A stretch of 64,000 nt of DNA, taken from assembly GCA_014695195.1 (NCBI GenBank), contig JACJNW010000044.1, positions 62,001 to 126,000 of the forward strand. The letters are read 5' to 3'. Below are positions 25,908-35,437 of the stretch, in pieces. The DNA comes from Cyanobacteria bacterium FACHB-DQ100. Lineage in GTDB: Bacteria; Cyanobacteriota; Cyanobacteriia; Leptolyngbyales; Leptolyngbyaceae. Each line of letters opens with the position of its first letter. Position 1 is the first letter of the stretch. The notes beneath the pieces are model-generated. The model was not told the origin of the DNA, did not search any database, and saw only the letters and a program-made list of their open reading frames with translations. A program made the translations under genes and the position numbers.

Positions 25908-26933
25908 ATGGGCGAGCTAGAACGCTGCTATCAATTATTAGGATTAGAGCTTGGAGCCTCGCTTGAAGAAGTGAACCAAGCTTACAAAGATCTTGTGTTT
26001 ATTTGGCATCCGGATCGCGTCCCCAAGGATAATCCGCGTTTGGTTCAAAAAGCAGAAGCGAAAATCAAAGAGCTAAACCATGCGCGGGATATGTTGCGAT
26101 CGCATCTGAAAAACGGGACGGCTGCGAAACCCACTGCGGCACAGCCAAAACCGGCATCGCAAACCTACTACCAGTCCTACTATTACCGCCCACCGACTCA
26201 CTCGACGAACGCTCAAACGAACGGGCGACAAACCGGACAGGCTCAGGGGCATTCGACCAATGGACATTCCCAGGGGCACTCGACGAACGGACATTCAGCG
26301 AATGGTCACTCAAACGGGCATTCGTCCAATGGGCACTCGTCAAACGGACATACCCCCCGTCCGGGTCACCAAACCTACCAACCTTATCCTCGTCCGAACT
26401 ATTCCGCGAATGGTCGATCGGATCAGACGCGATCGACGGATGCGAGTCGAAAAGCTGAACCGCCCAAATCCCCAGACAATACGCAAAATTACTATCGTCA
26501 GTCGCATTACCGCGCAGAGTATCACCATCCACCGAAGTCTCCGGCACGCCCTCAAATGCCGGACATGACCGGAAAGGACTTGAGCGGACAGAACTTGAAG
26601 GAGAAAGATCTTTCTGGCTATAACCTCAGTCGCGCCAATCTCTCTCATGCTGACCTAAGCGACACATTTATGCACAAGGCAAATCTTGAAGGGGCGAAAT
26701 TGGAGAAAGCAAACTTGTTTCGGGCGAACTTGCTAGAAGCGAATTTGTGTGGGGCAGATTTGCGCGAGGCGAATTTGATTGGCGCAGATTTGAGTGGAGC
26801 GGATTTACGCGGGGCAGATTTGCGCGGAGCAAAAGTTGGGTTTGAAGATCGGGTGATGGTAAAACTCACCGGAGCCAATCTTCAAGGCGCAATCATGCCC
26901 AACGGTAAGGTTCACGGAGTGCAGTCTTCCTAG
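25908..26933 (+). CDS. DnaJ-domain and pentapeptide-repeat fusion protein
   Basis: A 341-residue three-part protein. Residues 1-65 form a J domain with the HPD motif intact (WHPDRVPKDNP), so it could stimulate an Hsp70 partner. Residues about 75-225 are low complexity and rich in Asn, Gly, His and Ser, with NGHS-type units repeated about eight times. Residues about 235-330 are pentapeptide repeats of the A(D/N)LXX type (about 16 units), predicted to form a right-handed beta-helix. The frame holds from ATG 25908. Similar J-pentapeptide fusions are known in cyanobacteria, but their role is not established. Confidence 0.85.
   Translation: MGELERCYQLLGLELGASLEEVNQAYKDLVFIWHPDRVPKDNPRLVQKAEAKIKELNHARDMLRSHLKNGTAAKPTAAQPKPASQTYYQSYYYRPPTHSTNAQTNGRQTGQAQGHSTNGHSQGHSTNGHSANGHSNGHSSNGHSSNGHTPRPGHQTYQPYPRPNYSANGRSDQTRSTDASRKAEPPKSPDNTQNYYRQSHYRAEYHHPPKSPARPQMPDMTGKDLSGQNLKEKDLSGYNLSRANLSHADLSDTFMHKANLEGAKLEKANLFRANLLEANLCGADLREANLIGADLSGADLRGADLRGAKVGFEDRVMVKLTGANLQGAIMPNGKVHGVQSS
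26230..26355 (+). repeat. Low-complexity repeats encoding Asn-Gly-His-Ser units
   Basis: Imperfect tandem copies of a unit like GGACATTCCAAC/GGGCATTCGTCC inside the DnaJ-pentapeptide gene. They encode NGHS and QGHS tetrapeptides. Period is 12 bases with some 18-24-base higher-order units. Such a stretch is likely to vary in copy number among strains. Confidence 0.75.
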
Positions 26934-27029
26934 CGTTGCAGAAGCTCCAGCCTATAGTTTGTAGAACTTTAGGGTTAATGAACTGATCCAATCAGCGTCA
27001 ACCACCCGCCAAAATAATTCCTTTCATGT

Positions 27030-28124
27030 TCAAGAGCGTGACGGAGGCACCGAATCTGCTGAAAAAGGAGTGCCGTAGTGCTGTTTGATCCAGGACAAGT
27101 AGGAGCCAGAGCGCACTTGCTCAATCCAGTCTGGGTTCTCTAAATACCAGTGGATCGTTTTGCGTAATCCGCTTTCAAAACTTTCCTGCGGTTGCCAATC
27201 GAGTTCAGCCAGAATCTTGCTGCTATTAATAGCGTATCGTCGATCGTGCCCCGGTCGATCTTTCACAAACGTAATCAGCGAGGTGTAATGAAAATCTGGT
27301 TTAGGGACTAGCTCTTGAAGAATTGCACAAATTTGCTCAACCACCGTGATGTTTCTGCGTTCGCTATTTCCCCCAATGTTGTAGGTTTCACCCACTTTTC
27401 CTTTTTGGAGAACGAGTTGGAGTGCGTCGCAATGATCTTCCACATAAATCCAATCTCGAATATTTTGACCATCTCCATAAATGGGAAGCGCTTGACCCTC
27501 TAGCGCGTTCAGAATCATTAGTGGAATTAGCTTTTCAGGAAACTGCCGAGAACCATAGTTGTTAGAACAGTTGGTCGTGAGTGTTGGCAGTCCGTAGGTA
27601 TGGTGAAATGCCCGGACTAAATGATCTGAACTAGCTTTTGAGGCGGCATAAGGACTGTTGGGAGCATAGGGGCTGTCCTCACAGAATGGCAAATCATCTA
27701 GACCAAGTGATCCATACACTTCATCAGTTGAGACGTGCAGGAAGCGAAATTTTTCTTGTTTGTCTGCGGAAAGACGCTGCCAATAGTCTCTAGCTGCCTC
27801 TAAGAGTTTGAAGGTTCCTACAATGTTTGTGGTAATAAAATCATCTGGGCTGGAAATCGATCGATCCACATGGCTTTCTGCCGCGAAGTTGAGAATGGCA
27901 TCGGGTTGATGCTGCTCCAGCAGTTGATTGACGAGTTCGGCATCCCCAATGTCACCTTGATAGAATTTGTAGCCCGAATCTTCTGATAGGGTCGATAAGG
28001 TTTGAGGGTTACTTGCGTAGGTCAACTTGTCCAGGTTGACAATGCTGCTCCAATGTTGGTGCCGCGCTTTCAAGATGTAGTTTGAGCCGATAAAGCCCAT
28101 CCCACCAGTCACTAGAGTTTGCAT
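27030..28124 (-). CDS. rfbB: dTDP-glucose 4,6-dehydratase
   Basis: A 364-residue extended short-chain dehydrogenase. The NAD loop is [16 protein letters not shown] (residues 3-18), STDEVYGSL and the catalytic [11 protein letters not shown] are present, and the C-terminal [11 protein letters not shown] segment is the RmlB signature. It converts dTDP-glucose to dTDP-4-keto-6-deoxyglucose, the branch point to dTDP-rhamnose and other deoxysugars. The other rml genes are not in the window. ATG at 28124. It lies just beyond the second glycan region and likely supplies it. Confidence 0.93.
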   Translation of the reverse strand: MQTLVTGGMGFIGSNYILKARHQHWSSIVNLDKLTYASNPQTLSTLSEDSGYKFYQGDIGDAELVNQLLEQHQPDAILNFAAESHVDRSISSPDDFITTNIVGTFKLLEAARDYWQRLSADKQEKFRFLHVSTDEVYGSLGLDDLPFCEDSPYAPNSPYAASKASSDHLVRAFHHTYGLPTLTTNCSNNYGSRQFPEKLIPLMILNALEGQALPIYGDGQNIRDWIYVEDHCDALQLVLQKGKVGETYNIGGNSERRNITVVEQICAILQELVPKPDFHYTSLITFVKDRPGHDRRYAINSSKILAELDWQPQESFESGLRKTIHWYLENPDWIEQVRSGSYLSWIKQHYGTPFSADSVPPSRS

Positions 28125-28392
28125 ACGATGAGTAAGTTATGAAATGAATCGCAGGCGAATTTAAGCGCCCGATCTCAATACGGAATCACGTACTTTAGAA
28201 GCCAAGTTTTGATGAGGACATTCCCCGTAACTTCGGTTTTCTTCACTCAGTAAGAGGGTCTTGCAATTGAGTAAGACCAGTCTACCCGAATAAAAATTAA
28301 TTACTGAAAATGTCGATTTCAACGGGGATAGATGAACCTCGTTTAGAAAGTATAAGTAGCGCTCAGACAAAGCCCAGCACAAGCTAGTTCAA

Positions 28393-28551
28393 CTAGCGCA
28401 GTTCATAGCGATCGCCCATTCCTTTTAATCCCAGCAACGGGACTGAAACTCCATCAGCAAACAGCAATGATGCAAAATACTTGCCACGATCAGAACCTTT
28501 AATCGTATGGGTCGAGTTCAATTCATCTTTGCTTGCAAACACAGTGCTCAC
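28393..28551 (-). CDS. Possible small protein gene (52 residues) with GTG start inside a hairpin
   Basis: A frame starting at GTG 28551 and ending at TAG 28393-28395. It encodes a soluble-looking 52-residue product whose middle (SDRGKYFASLLFADGVSV) and end (KGMGDRYELR) have normal codon use and no low complexity, unlike random frames nearby. The frame remains open to 28596 without an ATG, so a degraded or 5'-truncated gene is also possible. A second GTG at 28542 could be the start. It lies 80 bases downstream of the patatin-like gene in the same direction. I do not recognise the family and no Shine-Dalgarno motif is clear. Confidence 0.35.
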   Translation of the reverse strand: MSTVFASKDELNSTHTIKGSDRGKYFASLLFADGVSVPLLGLKGMGDRYELR

Positions 28552-28581
28552 GATCGTCTTGAAGACGTGAGCACTGTGTTT
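28537..28581. other. Perfect 15-bp inverted repeat overlapping the start of the small ORF
   Basis: Arms 28537-28551 and 28567-28581 are exactly complementary over 15 bp. An inner GTCTT/AAGAC pair (28556-28560, 28562-28566) extends the stem past a 4-base GATC bulge. It lies 50 bases after the patatin-like stop codon. There is no T-run on either side, so it resembles a regulatory or RNA-stabilising hairpin more than a classical terminator. The first codons of the small ORF are inside the stem. Confidence 0.7.
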
Positions 28582-28631
28582 AGCTGGACAGTACGCCTAT
28601 CGGATTGCTGCTTGTCCTGAAGCAATAGATG

Positions 28632-31600
28632 CTAGTCCTGCATTTGTAGGAGATGGAGCCTTTCGCGCAGCCAGGTAAAGGGAGCTGCCCAATTGATCGC
28701 GCCGTTAGGGGCGAAATAGGGGAGCGCAATCAGCGAAATCACAGCGACTACTATGAGCAGCCAGGAAGCCCATTGAGGTAAACCGAATCTACCTGTAAAG
28801 CGATTGATTAATTGCAAAAGAATAAGGGTAACACCGAGAACCAGCACTTGTACGGGTAATTGGCTCACAAAGAATGCTACACCCGCGATCGCAAGAATTG
28901 GTAAAAGAAAGGCTACCAAAGAGCGAAAACTTACAGGAATTAGGGATGTTTTAGGGTTACCCGCTTGCACCCACCAGTAGAACGCTTGGATTAATCGACT
29001 CAAAACTTGGAAAATAGGGTTATTTCTCACATATTGAGCCGCGGGAGGCGATTCTAGGATATTTCGTAAAACCAGTCCCACTCGTGCTAAAGTCCCTGCA
29101 AGAATAATACGTGGAATATTTTCCTCTGCTTTTTCAGCACCAACCTGATATTGATTGCGGAAATAATGTTCCAGTTTCTCCTGGTCATTCAGCAGTTCCT
29201 CAAGCGGAGCCTTAACTAATTCCTTGACTGCAAACGGAGTCACAGCTTGATCCAAATAGCCATCTGTTGCACAGAATTTCGGCTTGATCGATTCCCTCAA
29301 ACATTTAAGTGCTTTGTCCACCTGCTCATTCATAGAGCCAATGATGGTCGTCGATGTAGGAGAAGCATTTTTTGATTGCATTTCTGCTTTACCTATCTCT
29401 AAAAGCTTCTCTAAGAAGCCATAGAGGCTATGAATCGAGACATCAGGGCTCTTGATAAACTCCTGGAGGTATTGAGTTACTATTTGGCGATTAGATGCTT
29501 CAGAGGCTGGAAAGCTAGCTTTAAGTATCCTGTCAAAATATTTCTTGCATTCCTTAGGAGACTGTGATTTAGACTGATTTGATAGGTACCTGGCAATGTT
29601 TTGACGTGTTCTAGAATGAAGCAATTGATCGAGCAGTTGGTTGATGATTTGCAAGGCTTTTAATTGCGGATCAGACGAACTCGGAATTTTGATGCATTGG
29701 TAGCTTACATCTCCCGCCTTGGAGGGAATCGCTTGTTGACTCCAAGCAAGTTGATCGGCGATCGCATCTTCTAGAACGCAGCCTAGGTCAGACTTCAGAA
29801 TCGATCGATGAGCGGCTGTAACGAGCGTTTCCCAGAAATCTTTGAGCGGATGATTGGTCCCATCCTGATCCTGTAGGATTTCACCAAGAGCCATCTGCTG
29901 TAGCGTTTTCTTAATCTCCTTTTTTTCGGTTGGCGTTGCCTCCGGTAGTGTTTCCTCCACTAATTGATCAATGTAATCGGCTCTGGCTTCTTTTGTATCA
30001 CATTGACGATTCAGAAAATGAGAGAAGCGAGATCGAGAATCTGGTGCCATGAGAGACTCTGGTGTAAGCGTTGCTTCTACAATTCGATTTAAGCCGTCTA
30101 AACGACCCCAGAGAATATCATTCGATCGCCAATTTTTTTTGAAGAAGCCGCCGAATGCTCTCAGTTGATCTCCAGCCAGTTTATTTTCGGGTAGACGACG
30201 ACTAAAACCGAGTTGAGCATCGTTCGGACTAATGCGAAAAATCTCAAGCTGTTCCTTAGCTTGCAGCCCTGATAGGTACTCATAAGCATAAACCGACTGA
30301 TCGATATTTCTGAAGCACTTAAACAGCCTTAATAATCTTTTGCGTTCAGGTTCTTCAAGGTCGCTCTCTTGAATCAGTTGCGCTGTTGCTTCTTCTACTA
30401 AAAACAGAATGCTTAAACTTTGATTTTCCTGCCGATCGAAATTGTACTGGCTGTTCCAGATCGAATCAGAGTGAGCTGAATCAAGTTTATCCGGAGAACT
30501 TAGCAATTCCCAACTTCTTTTTCTCAGTTGAGCGAGTACGCCGGAAATGCGGGATGAAATCAAATCAGTACTCCACTCACTCTCTGTTTCCGCTCCAGAG
30601 AAAAGAGAACCCGGAAGAGTTTTGAAAAAGTTAGGTGCAGTCTTGGCAGAAGGTTGAGCTTGCTCAGGGCGATCCACTTCTGAAGTGTTGAGAAACCTTT
30701 GATCGCTCTCTGGATCAAACTCTGGCAGGCAGTTAGCATCCAGCAGAAAACGATGCAGTCGCAGCAAGTAGTCATAGATAGGCTTGCGCGCCTGGTCACG
30801 GTTTCCAGCATTCCGAATGATTTCGAGAAACCTATCGCTGACGGCAGGAAAAGACAGCATCTCCTCCAGTCCTGCTTGAATCACAATTAGCAGTTCCATC
30901 TGAGATTTAATCTTAAAAGCTAGCTGCCGCAGCTTTTGATGCGCTCTTTCATAAGCTGGATCTTCCATCCATTGACAAAGCTTCTCCAACAGGAAGAAAT
31001 GCTTTCTTCGAGCATAATCAACCTCAAGATTTCGAATTTCATAGCCTAACTCATGCAAGAGCTGATCACGATCGATTTGCTCTTTTGGGTTAGCACTATA
31101 CTGTGTAATAAATTCGGCTGTCTTTTCTAGTAATCTTTGTTGATTGTGTGGACTATCATTCTTGGGGTCTGAACGGTCAACTTGTTGAGCTTTAAGCATG
31201 AGCGGCAGAATTCGATCGCGCAGACCCACCAATCGACAGCGCAAATAAACTTCTTCTGCTGTAGGTTCACCGCTCGATCGAGGTTGCATCTCTGAGGGCT
31301 TTTGTTGCTCTTCTGCCCTCTCAGCACTCCTCTCTGCAGTACCGCGCAAAAATTTGTAGCGGCGAACCTTTTCATTGCGATTTTGAATCTCGTTTAAATC
31401 ATTAGCAATGCTCTCATATCGCGGCATACCAACAAGCGAATCTAAGGCAGCCTCCCAGATGCTTGGCTTGCTCATTTGATTAAACTTAAGACTTCCCAAA
31501 AATTGATCAGGACTGGGATCAATGTAAAATAATTTTCGATTGACAGGACGATAGGCAGTGCGTCGATAAATTTGGTCGATCGTATAGCTAAACGGGCGAT

Positions 31601-32510
31601 TGTCTAGTACACCCCCATCTACAAAATGGAGTTGATACCCCTCCTTCTCCGGTTTTTTCTCCGGTAATGCTCGATCGGCTAATGCTCCCCAGCGCACAAG
31701 TCGCTGATCGATTGGATCTATTTTCGATACTTCTTCTGCTTCTGTATGAATGGCTGTCCAATCAGCTTGCTTCGTTTTAGTTGTCTTTGTGCTGGGGGGA
31801 GGAGGCAGTTCGACGCTGACAACGGGAAAAGCAACCGGGAAGCAAGAGGTAATTCGGCAGAGCTTAGCAAGGGCTTGATGGGTGACTGGGGAAGGTTGAA
31901 AGGGGTGTTTACGTCCCTCGCGATGTTTCAGCAGAAACACAGCGCGATGATCTTTAACTTCAATAATGCAGCCCGTGTTATCGAATGCTTGATACACTTT
32001 ACCTAAAGTATCTGTACCCGTAACAAATAAATCCAGTTCTTTAGATTCAGAAAACCACTCTCCTGGTTCCGCAGGAGGCTTCTGAGCAAAAGCTTTTTGA
32101 AAGGCAGCTTCCAATTGATTTTGATAGTATTCTTCACCATCTAAGAGCGAATCTATGTCTTTTTGCTTTAGGTTTCGTAGAAGTTTACTAATGTCTCCAT
32201 CTTCTCGCCAAATATCAGCAAAATTCTTAAAATCAACAACAGTGTCTCGATCGCTGTTGGTTAAGGCATAGCTCAACAGTACGCCATTAATGCCTCCGGC
32301 TGATGTTCCTGAAACGACATCCACAATAATGTCAGAGTCGGTCAATGCTTTGATCAGCTTATAAATACCTCGACCTCGCACTGCATTGTAGAACTCTCGA
32401 CAAACCCCATTCATATAAATTGCCAGAGACACACCGCCATAGACGACTAAACCCAAACGAAATTCTTGCTGAAATTCGATCTTTTCTAGAAGTGGTGGAT
32501 GTGAAGACAT
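28632..32510 (-). CDS. Large patatin-like phospholipase-domain protein with C-terminal membrane region
   Basis: A 1292-residue protein. The N-terminal 310 residues are a patatin domain. The oxyanion region is YGGVSLAIYMNGV (24-36), the nucleophile GTSAG is at 68-72 (Ser70) and the Asp of the dyad is in VDGGVLDNRPF (Asp298), so acyl-hydrolase activity is plausible. The remaining ~900 residues are mostly helical and charged, with no repeat or domain I recognise. Residues about 1195-1275 hold two or more hydrophobic segments that could anchor the protein to a membrane. The architecture resembles the 'patatin-related protein' group of bacteria. ATG at 32510. Lipid substrate is unknown. Confidence 0.85.
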   Translation of the reverse strand: MSSHPPLLEKIEFQQEFRLGLVVYGGVSLAIYMNGVCREFYNAVRGRGIYKLIKALTDSDIIVDVVSGTSAGGINGVLLSYALTNSDRDTVVDFKNFADIWREDGDISKLLRNLKQKDIDSLLDGEEYYQNQLEAAFQKAFAQKPPAEPGEWFSESKELDLFVTGTDTLGKVYQAFDNTGCIIEVKDHRAVFLLKHREGRKHPFQPSPVTHQALAKLCRITSCFPVAFPVVSVELPPPPSTKTTKTKQADWTAIHTEAEEVSKIDPIDQRLVRWGALADRALPEKKPEKEGYQLHFVDGGVLDNRPFSYTIDQIYRRTAYRPVNRKLFYIDPSPDQFLGSLKFNQMSKPSIWEAALDSLVGMPRYESIANDLNEIQNRNEKVRRYKFLRGTAERSAERAEEQQKPSEMQPRSSGEPTAEEVYLRCRLVGLRDRILPLMLKAQQVDRSDPKNDSPHNQQRLLEKTAEFITQYSANPKEQIDRDQLLHELGYEIRNLEVDYARRKHFFLLEKLCQWMEDPAYERAHQKLRQLAFKIKSQMELLIVIQAGLEEMLSFPAVSDRFLEIIRNAGNRDQARKPIYDYLLRLHRFLLDANCLPEFDPESDQRFLNTSEVDRPEQAQPSAKTAPNFFKTLPGSLFSGAETESEWSTDLISSRISGVLAQLRKRSWELLSSPDKLDSAHSDSIWNSQYNFDRQENQSLSILFLVEEATAQLIQESDLEEPERKRLLRLFKCFRNIDQSVYAYEYLSGLQAKEQLEIFRISPNDAQLGFSRRLPENKLAGDQLRAFGGFFKKNWRSNDILWGRLDGLNRIVEATLTPESLMAPDSRSRFSHFLNRQCDTKEARADYIDQLVEETLPEATPTEKKEIKKTLQQMALGEILQDQDGTNHPLKDFWETLVTAAHRSILKSDLGCVLEDAIADQLAWSQQAIPSKAGDVSYQCIKIPSSSDPQLKALQIINQLLDQLLHSRTRQNIARYLSNQSKSQSPKECKKYFDRILKASFPASEASNRQIVTQYLQEFIKSPDVSIHSLYGFLEKLLEIGKAEMQSKNASPTSTTIIGSMNEQVDKALKCLRESIKPKFCATDGYLDQAVTPFAVKELVKAPLEELLNDQEKLEHYFRNQYQVGAEKAEENIPRIILAGTLARVGLVLRNILESPPAAQYVRNNPIFQVLSRLIQAFYWWVQAGNPKTSLIPVSFRSLVAFLLPILAIAGVAFFVSQLPVQVLVLGVTLILLQLINRFTGRFGLPQWASWLLIVVAVISLIALPYFAPNGAINWAAPFTWLRERLHLLQMQD

Positions 32511-33008
32511 AGGAATTACACAGTTTTAGGTTAAAAAGAATTACAGATGAACTTGTCATCTTTGAAAGACTGTTCCGATCGCTGAGCTTGCCTTTTGCTA
32601 AGTTTCAAAGCAGGGTTAGCGTTGCAAGTACGCCGAGCAACGCTTCGCTTTATTTGAACAAACGTTAGTGAACGACGATTCCACAATCCTGTTATGCTAA
32701 CCTTTGATGGCTAACGCTCTATCGCATCTGTTTTGTGTAGCTAGACAGCAACTTTAAGCTTAAGAGCTAACTCAAGCAAAGATACCTTAGCACTCAGACA
32801 GCTTCATTGCAGCGGTTTTAAGCGTGGCTGCATTAGCGTTTGAGCAGTAGGTGCATAGACTAACTTTGAAGCGGTAACAGATTTTGTCTAGCGACTAGAA
32901 TCTCTCCATGAATCTACAAACCATGAATCTACAAAGACAATGTTTGGATACCTAACTTTCTACCTAAAATTGCTGCACTCTTCCGCCGAAAGCCACATTT
33001 TGTAATAA
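32511..33008. other. 498-base intergenic region with no gene recognised
   Basis: Between the patatin-like gene and the EAL gene, both on the minus strand, so it carries the patatin promoter. It is AT-rich with dispersed short TTAGC-type stretches. The only clear structure is a 15-bp tandem duplication at 32906-32935. Confidence 0.5.
32906..32935. repeat. Tandem duplication of a 15-bp unit
   Basis: CCATGAATCTACAAA occurs twice in a row (32906-32920 and 32921-32935) with no mismatch. Probably a replication-slippage duplication; a direct-repeat binding site for a regulator is the alternative. Confidence 0.75.
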
Positions 33009-34109
33009 CTAGCGTGGGTAGCGTGGCGTTTCGCTTGCAGGGATAGCACTAGGCTTTGCAAACAGATAGCCTTGTGCAAAAGTTGCACCATGCTTTTGCA
33101 ACCAGTGTAACTCTGCGATCGATTCAATGCCTTCTGCTATTGTTGGCACACCGAGCGCCTGAGCAATCTCTAATAGCTTTGCAGTGATTGAAGCTTTATA
33201 AGGGTCTTGATCAACATTCCGAATCAACGCCATATCTAACTTAATAAAGTCAGGGCGTAACTGATGTAGTAGGTTTAAGCTCGAATATCCCGCACCCAAA
33301 TCATCAAGCGCCACTAAAAAACCCGCGTCTCGATAGTATTTCAGCACGGTTTTGAGATGATTGAGGTCTTGCGGTGTATCTGTCTCTACCACTTCAAACA
33401 CAATACGCTCATGAGCAATGCCTGCTCTGTCGATCGCTTCTACGGTACTCCGTAAGCAAGACACGGGATCATAAAGAGCCGTGGGCATGAAGTTGATAAA
33501 AATGTGGCTGTTCAATTGATGTTGGCTGGCGTGAGCGATCGCGCTGAGACGAGCGACTCGATCAAGTTGTGGGAGCAAATTTGCTTTCGTGGCTTGCTCT
33601 AAGATTAATCCCGGCATCACTAAATTACCGTCGGCATCTAGACCCCGCAGGAGAGATTCATACGCATAAATTTGAGAAGTATCCTGAGTCGAGACAATCG
33701 GTTGAAAATAGGTTGTAAACCGTTCGGCTGTAAGCATCTCGACCAGCCAGTCGCTTTCGTTCCGTCCAACAAAGTGCTGTAGTGAGGTGATATCGCTAAA
33801 GTCGTGCAGTTGGGGTTGAGCCATACCCTGTAAAAACAAAACCCGCGTCTCTCCTAGCTCTCTAGGCGCAAGTAGGTGAGCAATCTTGGCAGCAACTTCC
33901 TGAACCTGTCCAGTTTTGCAAGTCACCCTCAGCCCCGATCGTGCTTGCATAAGTTCATAGTCAAAGGCAGCTTGCTTGAGAAAAGGAATGACTTTGATCA
34001 AGGCGTGGGGAACTGGAAACCAGATGAAAAGCTGTCCTGCACCGGAGGGGCAGCCAACTCTAGGATTATGACAAACACAGGTTTTAGCGACTGGTAGAGG
34101 CTGGCTCAT
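33009..34109 (-). CDS. EAL-domain protein, probable cyclic-di-GMP phosphodiesterase
   Basis: A 366-residue protein. The C-terminal ~240 residues are an EAL domain. The signature Glu is kept in ESLLRG (Ala of EAL is Ser), and NFMP, FEVVE, DDLGAGYSSL, IKLD, EGIES and QGYLFAKP carry the metal and catalytic residues, so activity is likely. The N-terminal ~110 residues start with KTCVCHNPRVGCPSGAGQL, with three cysteines close together, and are not a recognised sensor domain. The frame runs upstream, but ATG 34109 (MSQPLPVAKTC) is the likely start. No GGDEF domain is present. Confidence 0.87.
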   Translation of the reverse strand: MSQPLPVAKTCVCHNPRVGCPSGAGQLFIWFPVPHALIKVIPFLKQAAFDYELMQARSGLRVTCKTGQVQEVAAKIAHLLAPRELGETRVLFLQGMAQPQLHDFSDITSLQHFVGRNESDWLVEMLTAERFTTYFQPIVSTQDTSQIYAYESLLRGLDADGNLVMPGLILEQATKANLLPQLDRVARLSAIAHASQHQLNSHIFINFMPTALYDPVSCLRSTVEAIDRAGIAHERIVFEVVETDTPQDLNHLKTVLKYYRDAGFLVALDDLGAGYSSLNLLHQLRPDFIKLDMALIRNVDQDPYKASITAKLLEIAQALGVPTIAEGIESIAELHWLQKHGATFAQGYLFAKPSAIPASETPRYPR

Positions 34110-34449
34110 CGGAATAGCTTTCAAACTTACTTTATTTAATCTAGTGTTTCCGCACTCTCTCACTGGATAAATACCTCTAAAGGAGTAGATTGAATCCTAC
34201 TCATATGGGGATGAAACAGATTACAACATCTCTATTGATAATTTGCATCAGCACAAAAACTTAATTAAAAAAAAACAATACTCTATCTTTTGTTGCAATC
34301 GAGTTACGAGAGGTTAGAGGCAAAAAACTATAAAGGCTCTTGGCAAAATCAACCGTAGATCCCGAATTGAGAATTAAATCTTGATAGCTATAAAGTTCCC
34401 GTTGGCGCTATCTATGTCACGATCGATTTCAACGTCAATTTTGCAATCG
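34110..34449. other. Divergent intergenic region between the EAL and remA-like genes
   Basis: A 340-base AT-rich region containing promoters for both divergent genes. There is an A-run around 34268-34276. An open frame continues upstream of the remA-like start (from 34381) but lacks family similarity, so I treat it as leader. No RNA gene was recognised. Confidence 0.45.
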
Positions 34450-34713
34450 ATGAGTGAAATCAGATTGATCAATATTGGATTTGGCAATATCGTCTCGGCT
34501 CATCGGGTGATTGCGATCGTCGCTCCAGAATCCGCCCCGATTAAGCGCATTATTCATGATGCCCGCGAACACGAAAAGCTCATTGATGCCACCTATGGGA
34601 GACGTACCCGTGCAGTCATCGTCATGGATTCCGGTCACATTATTCTTTCGGCGATTCAACCTGAGACAGTTGCTAATCGATTTCTATTCACCAAAGACAG
34701 TACGGATATCTAG
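34450..34713 (+). CDS. remA: RemA-like (DUF370) protein
   Basis: An 87-residue small protein. [30 protein letters not shown] and [30 protein letters not shown] are strongly RemA/DUF370. In Bacillus RemA activates extracellular-matrix genes as a ring-shaped DNA-binding oligomer; the cyanobacterial role is less defined. The frame is open from 34381, but family proteins start at [13 protein letters not shown], so ATG 34450 is chosen. It precedes gmk, 117 bases on, the same order as in many bacteria where this small gene is linked to guanylate kinase. Confidence 0.88.
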   Translation: MSEIRLINIGFGNIVSAHRVIAIVAPESAPIKRIIHDAREHEKLIDATYGRRTRAVIVMDSGHIILSAIQPETVANRFLFTKDSTDI

Positions 34714-34830
34714 AATTTGAAAAATCATCCCAATCCTTCACCCTTTTATTAACTAATTCAGTCGAGTTGCAAGCTATACTCACAGAATCAGAAAACTGGG
34801 AACACTAGCGCACAAAATTATTACGTAGCT

Positions 34831-35400
34831 ATGAGCAAGGGTAGACTCATTGTTTTAACAGGGCCAAGCGGCGTCGGCAAAGGAACCTTGCTTCGATCGC
34901 TTCTTCAGCGCCACGAGCAGCTTTATCTCTCAGTCTCCGTCACCACCCGATCTCCCCGTCCTGGAGAAGTCGAGGGCAAAAACTATTACTACGCCACTCG
35001 CCCTCAATTTGAGCGAATGGTGGCACAGGGAGAATTTTTAGAATGGGCAGAATTTGCGGGAAATTGCTACGGTACACCCCGACGCACTGTGGAAGAGAAA
35101 ATTCGCGAAGGCAAGTGGGTCATTCTGGAAATCGAGCTTGATGGCGCTCGCCAAATCCGCAAGTCATTTCCAAGCGCGCTCCAAATTTTCATTGCACCCC
35201 CTTCGATGGTGGAACTCGAATCCCGCATTCGAGGACGCGGCCAAGACTCTGAAGCCGCGATCGTGCGTCGGCTGGAGAGAGCTTGGGAGGAAGTTGATGC
35301 GGCTGGAGAATTCGACCTTCAGGTGGTCAACGACGATTTAGAGCGTGCGGTAGGAGAAATTGAGCGCACGCTGTTTAAGCCAGTTGCCGCAGTGTGTTAA
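34831..35400 (+). CDS. gmk: Guanylate kinase
   Basis: A 189-residue enzyme phosphorylating GMP to GDP with ATP. The P-loop is [10 protein letters not shown] (residues 11-20). The GMP-binding region is [18 protein letters not shown] (about 36-53), and [16 protein letters not shown] follows. ATG at 34831. Full family length. Linked to the remA-like gene as in many genomes, and convergent with psaL. Confidence 0.96.
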   Translation: MSKGRLIVLTGPSGVGKGTLLRSLLQRHEQLYLSVSVTTRSPRPGEVEGKNYYYATRPQFERMVAQGEFLEWAEFAGNCYGTPRRTVEEKIREGKWVILEIELDGARQIRKSFPSALQIFIAPPSMVELESRIRGRGQDSEAAIVRRLERAWEEVDAAGEFDLQVVNDDLERAVGEIERTLFKPVAAVC

Positions 35401-35437
35401 TCGCATTACGACACGCAGAGGTGTGCGGTTAATTTCA

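Larger units (their letters stand above)
28125..28631. other. 507-base intergenic region with a small ORF and a long hairpin
   Basis: Between rfbB and the patatin-like gene, both on the minus strand. The part at 28393-28581 holds the small ORF and perfect hairpin listed separately. The part 28125-28392 is AT-rich and should contain the rfbB promoter. A 73-codon frame at 28161-28382 has poor protein character and is not called. Confidence 0.5.

Noticed and set aside
28161-28382. A 73-codon minus-strand frame in the gap after the patatin-like gene
   Set aside because: No recognisable motif, amino-acid composition typical of random sequence and position in an expected promoter region.
28421-28449. 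A stretch ending in GGGACTGAAAC that resembles the end of a cyanobacterial CRISPR repeat
   Set aside because: Only one copy is present, with no second repeat or spacer pattern nearby and no cas genes. It also falls inside the small reading frame at 28393-28551, which explains it better.
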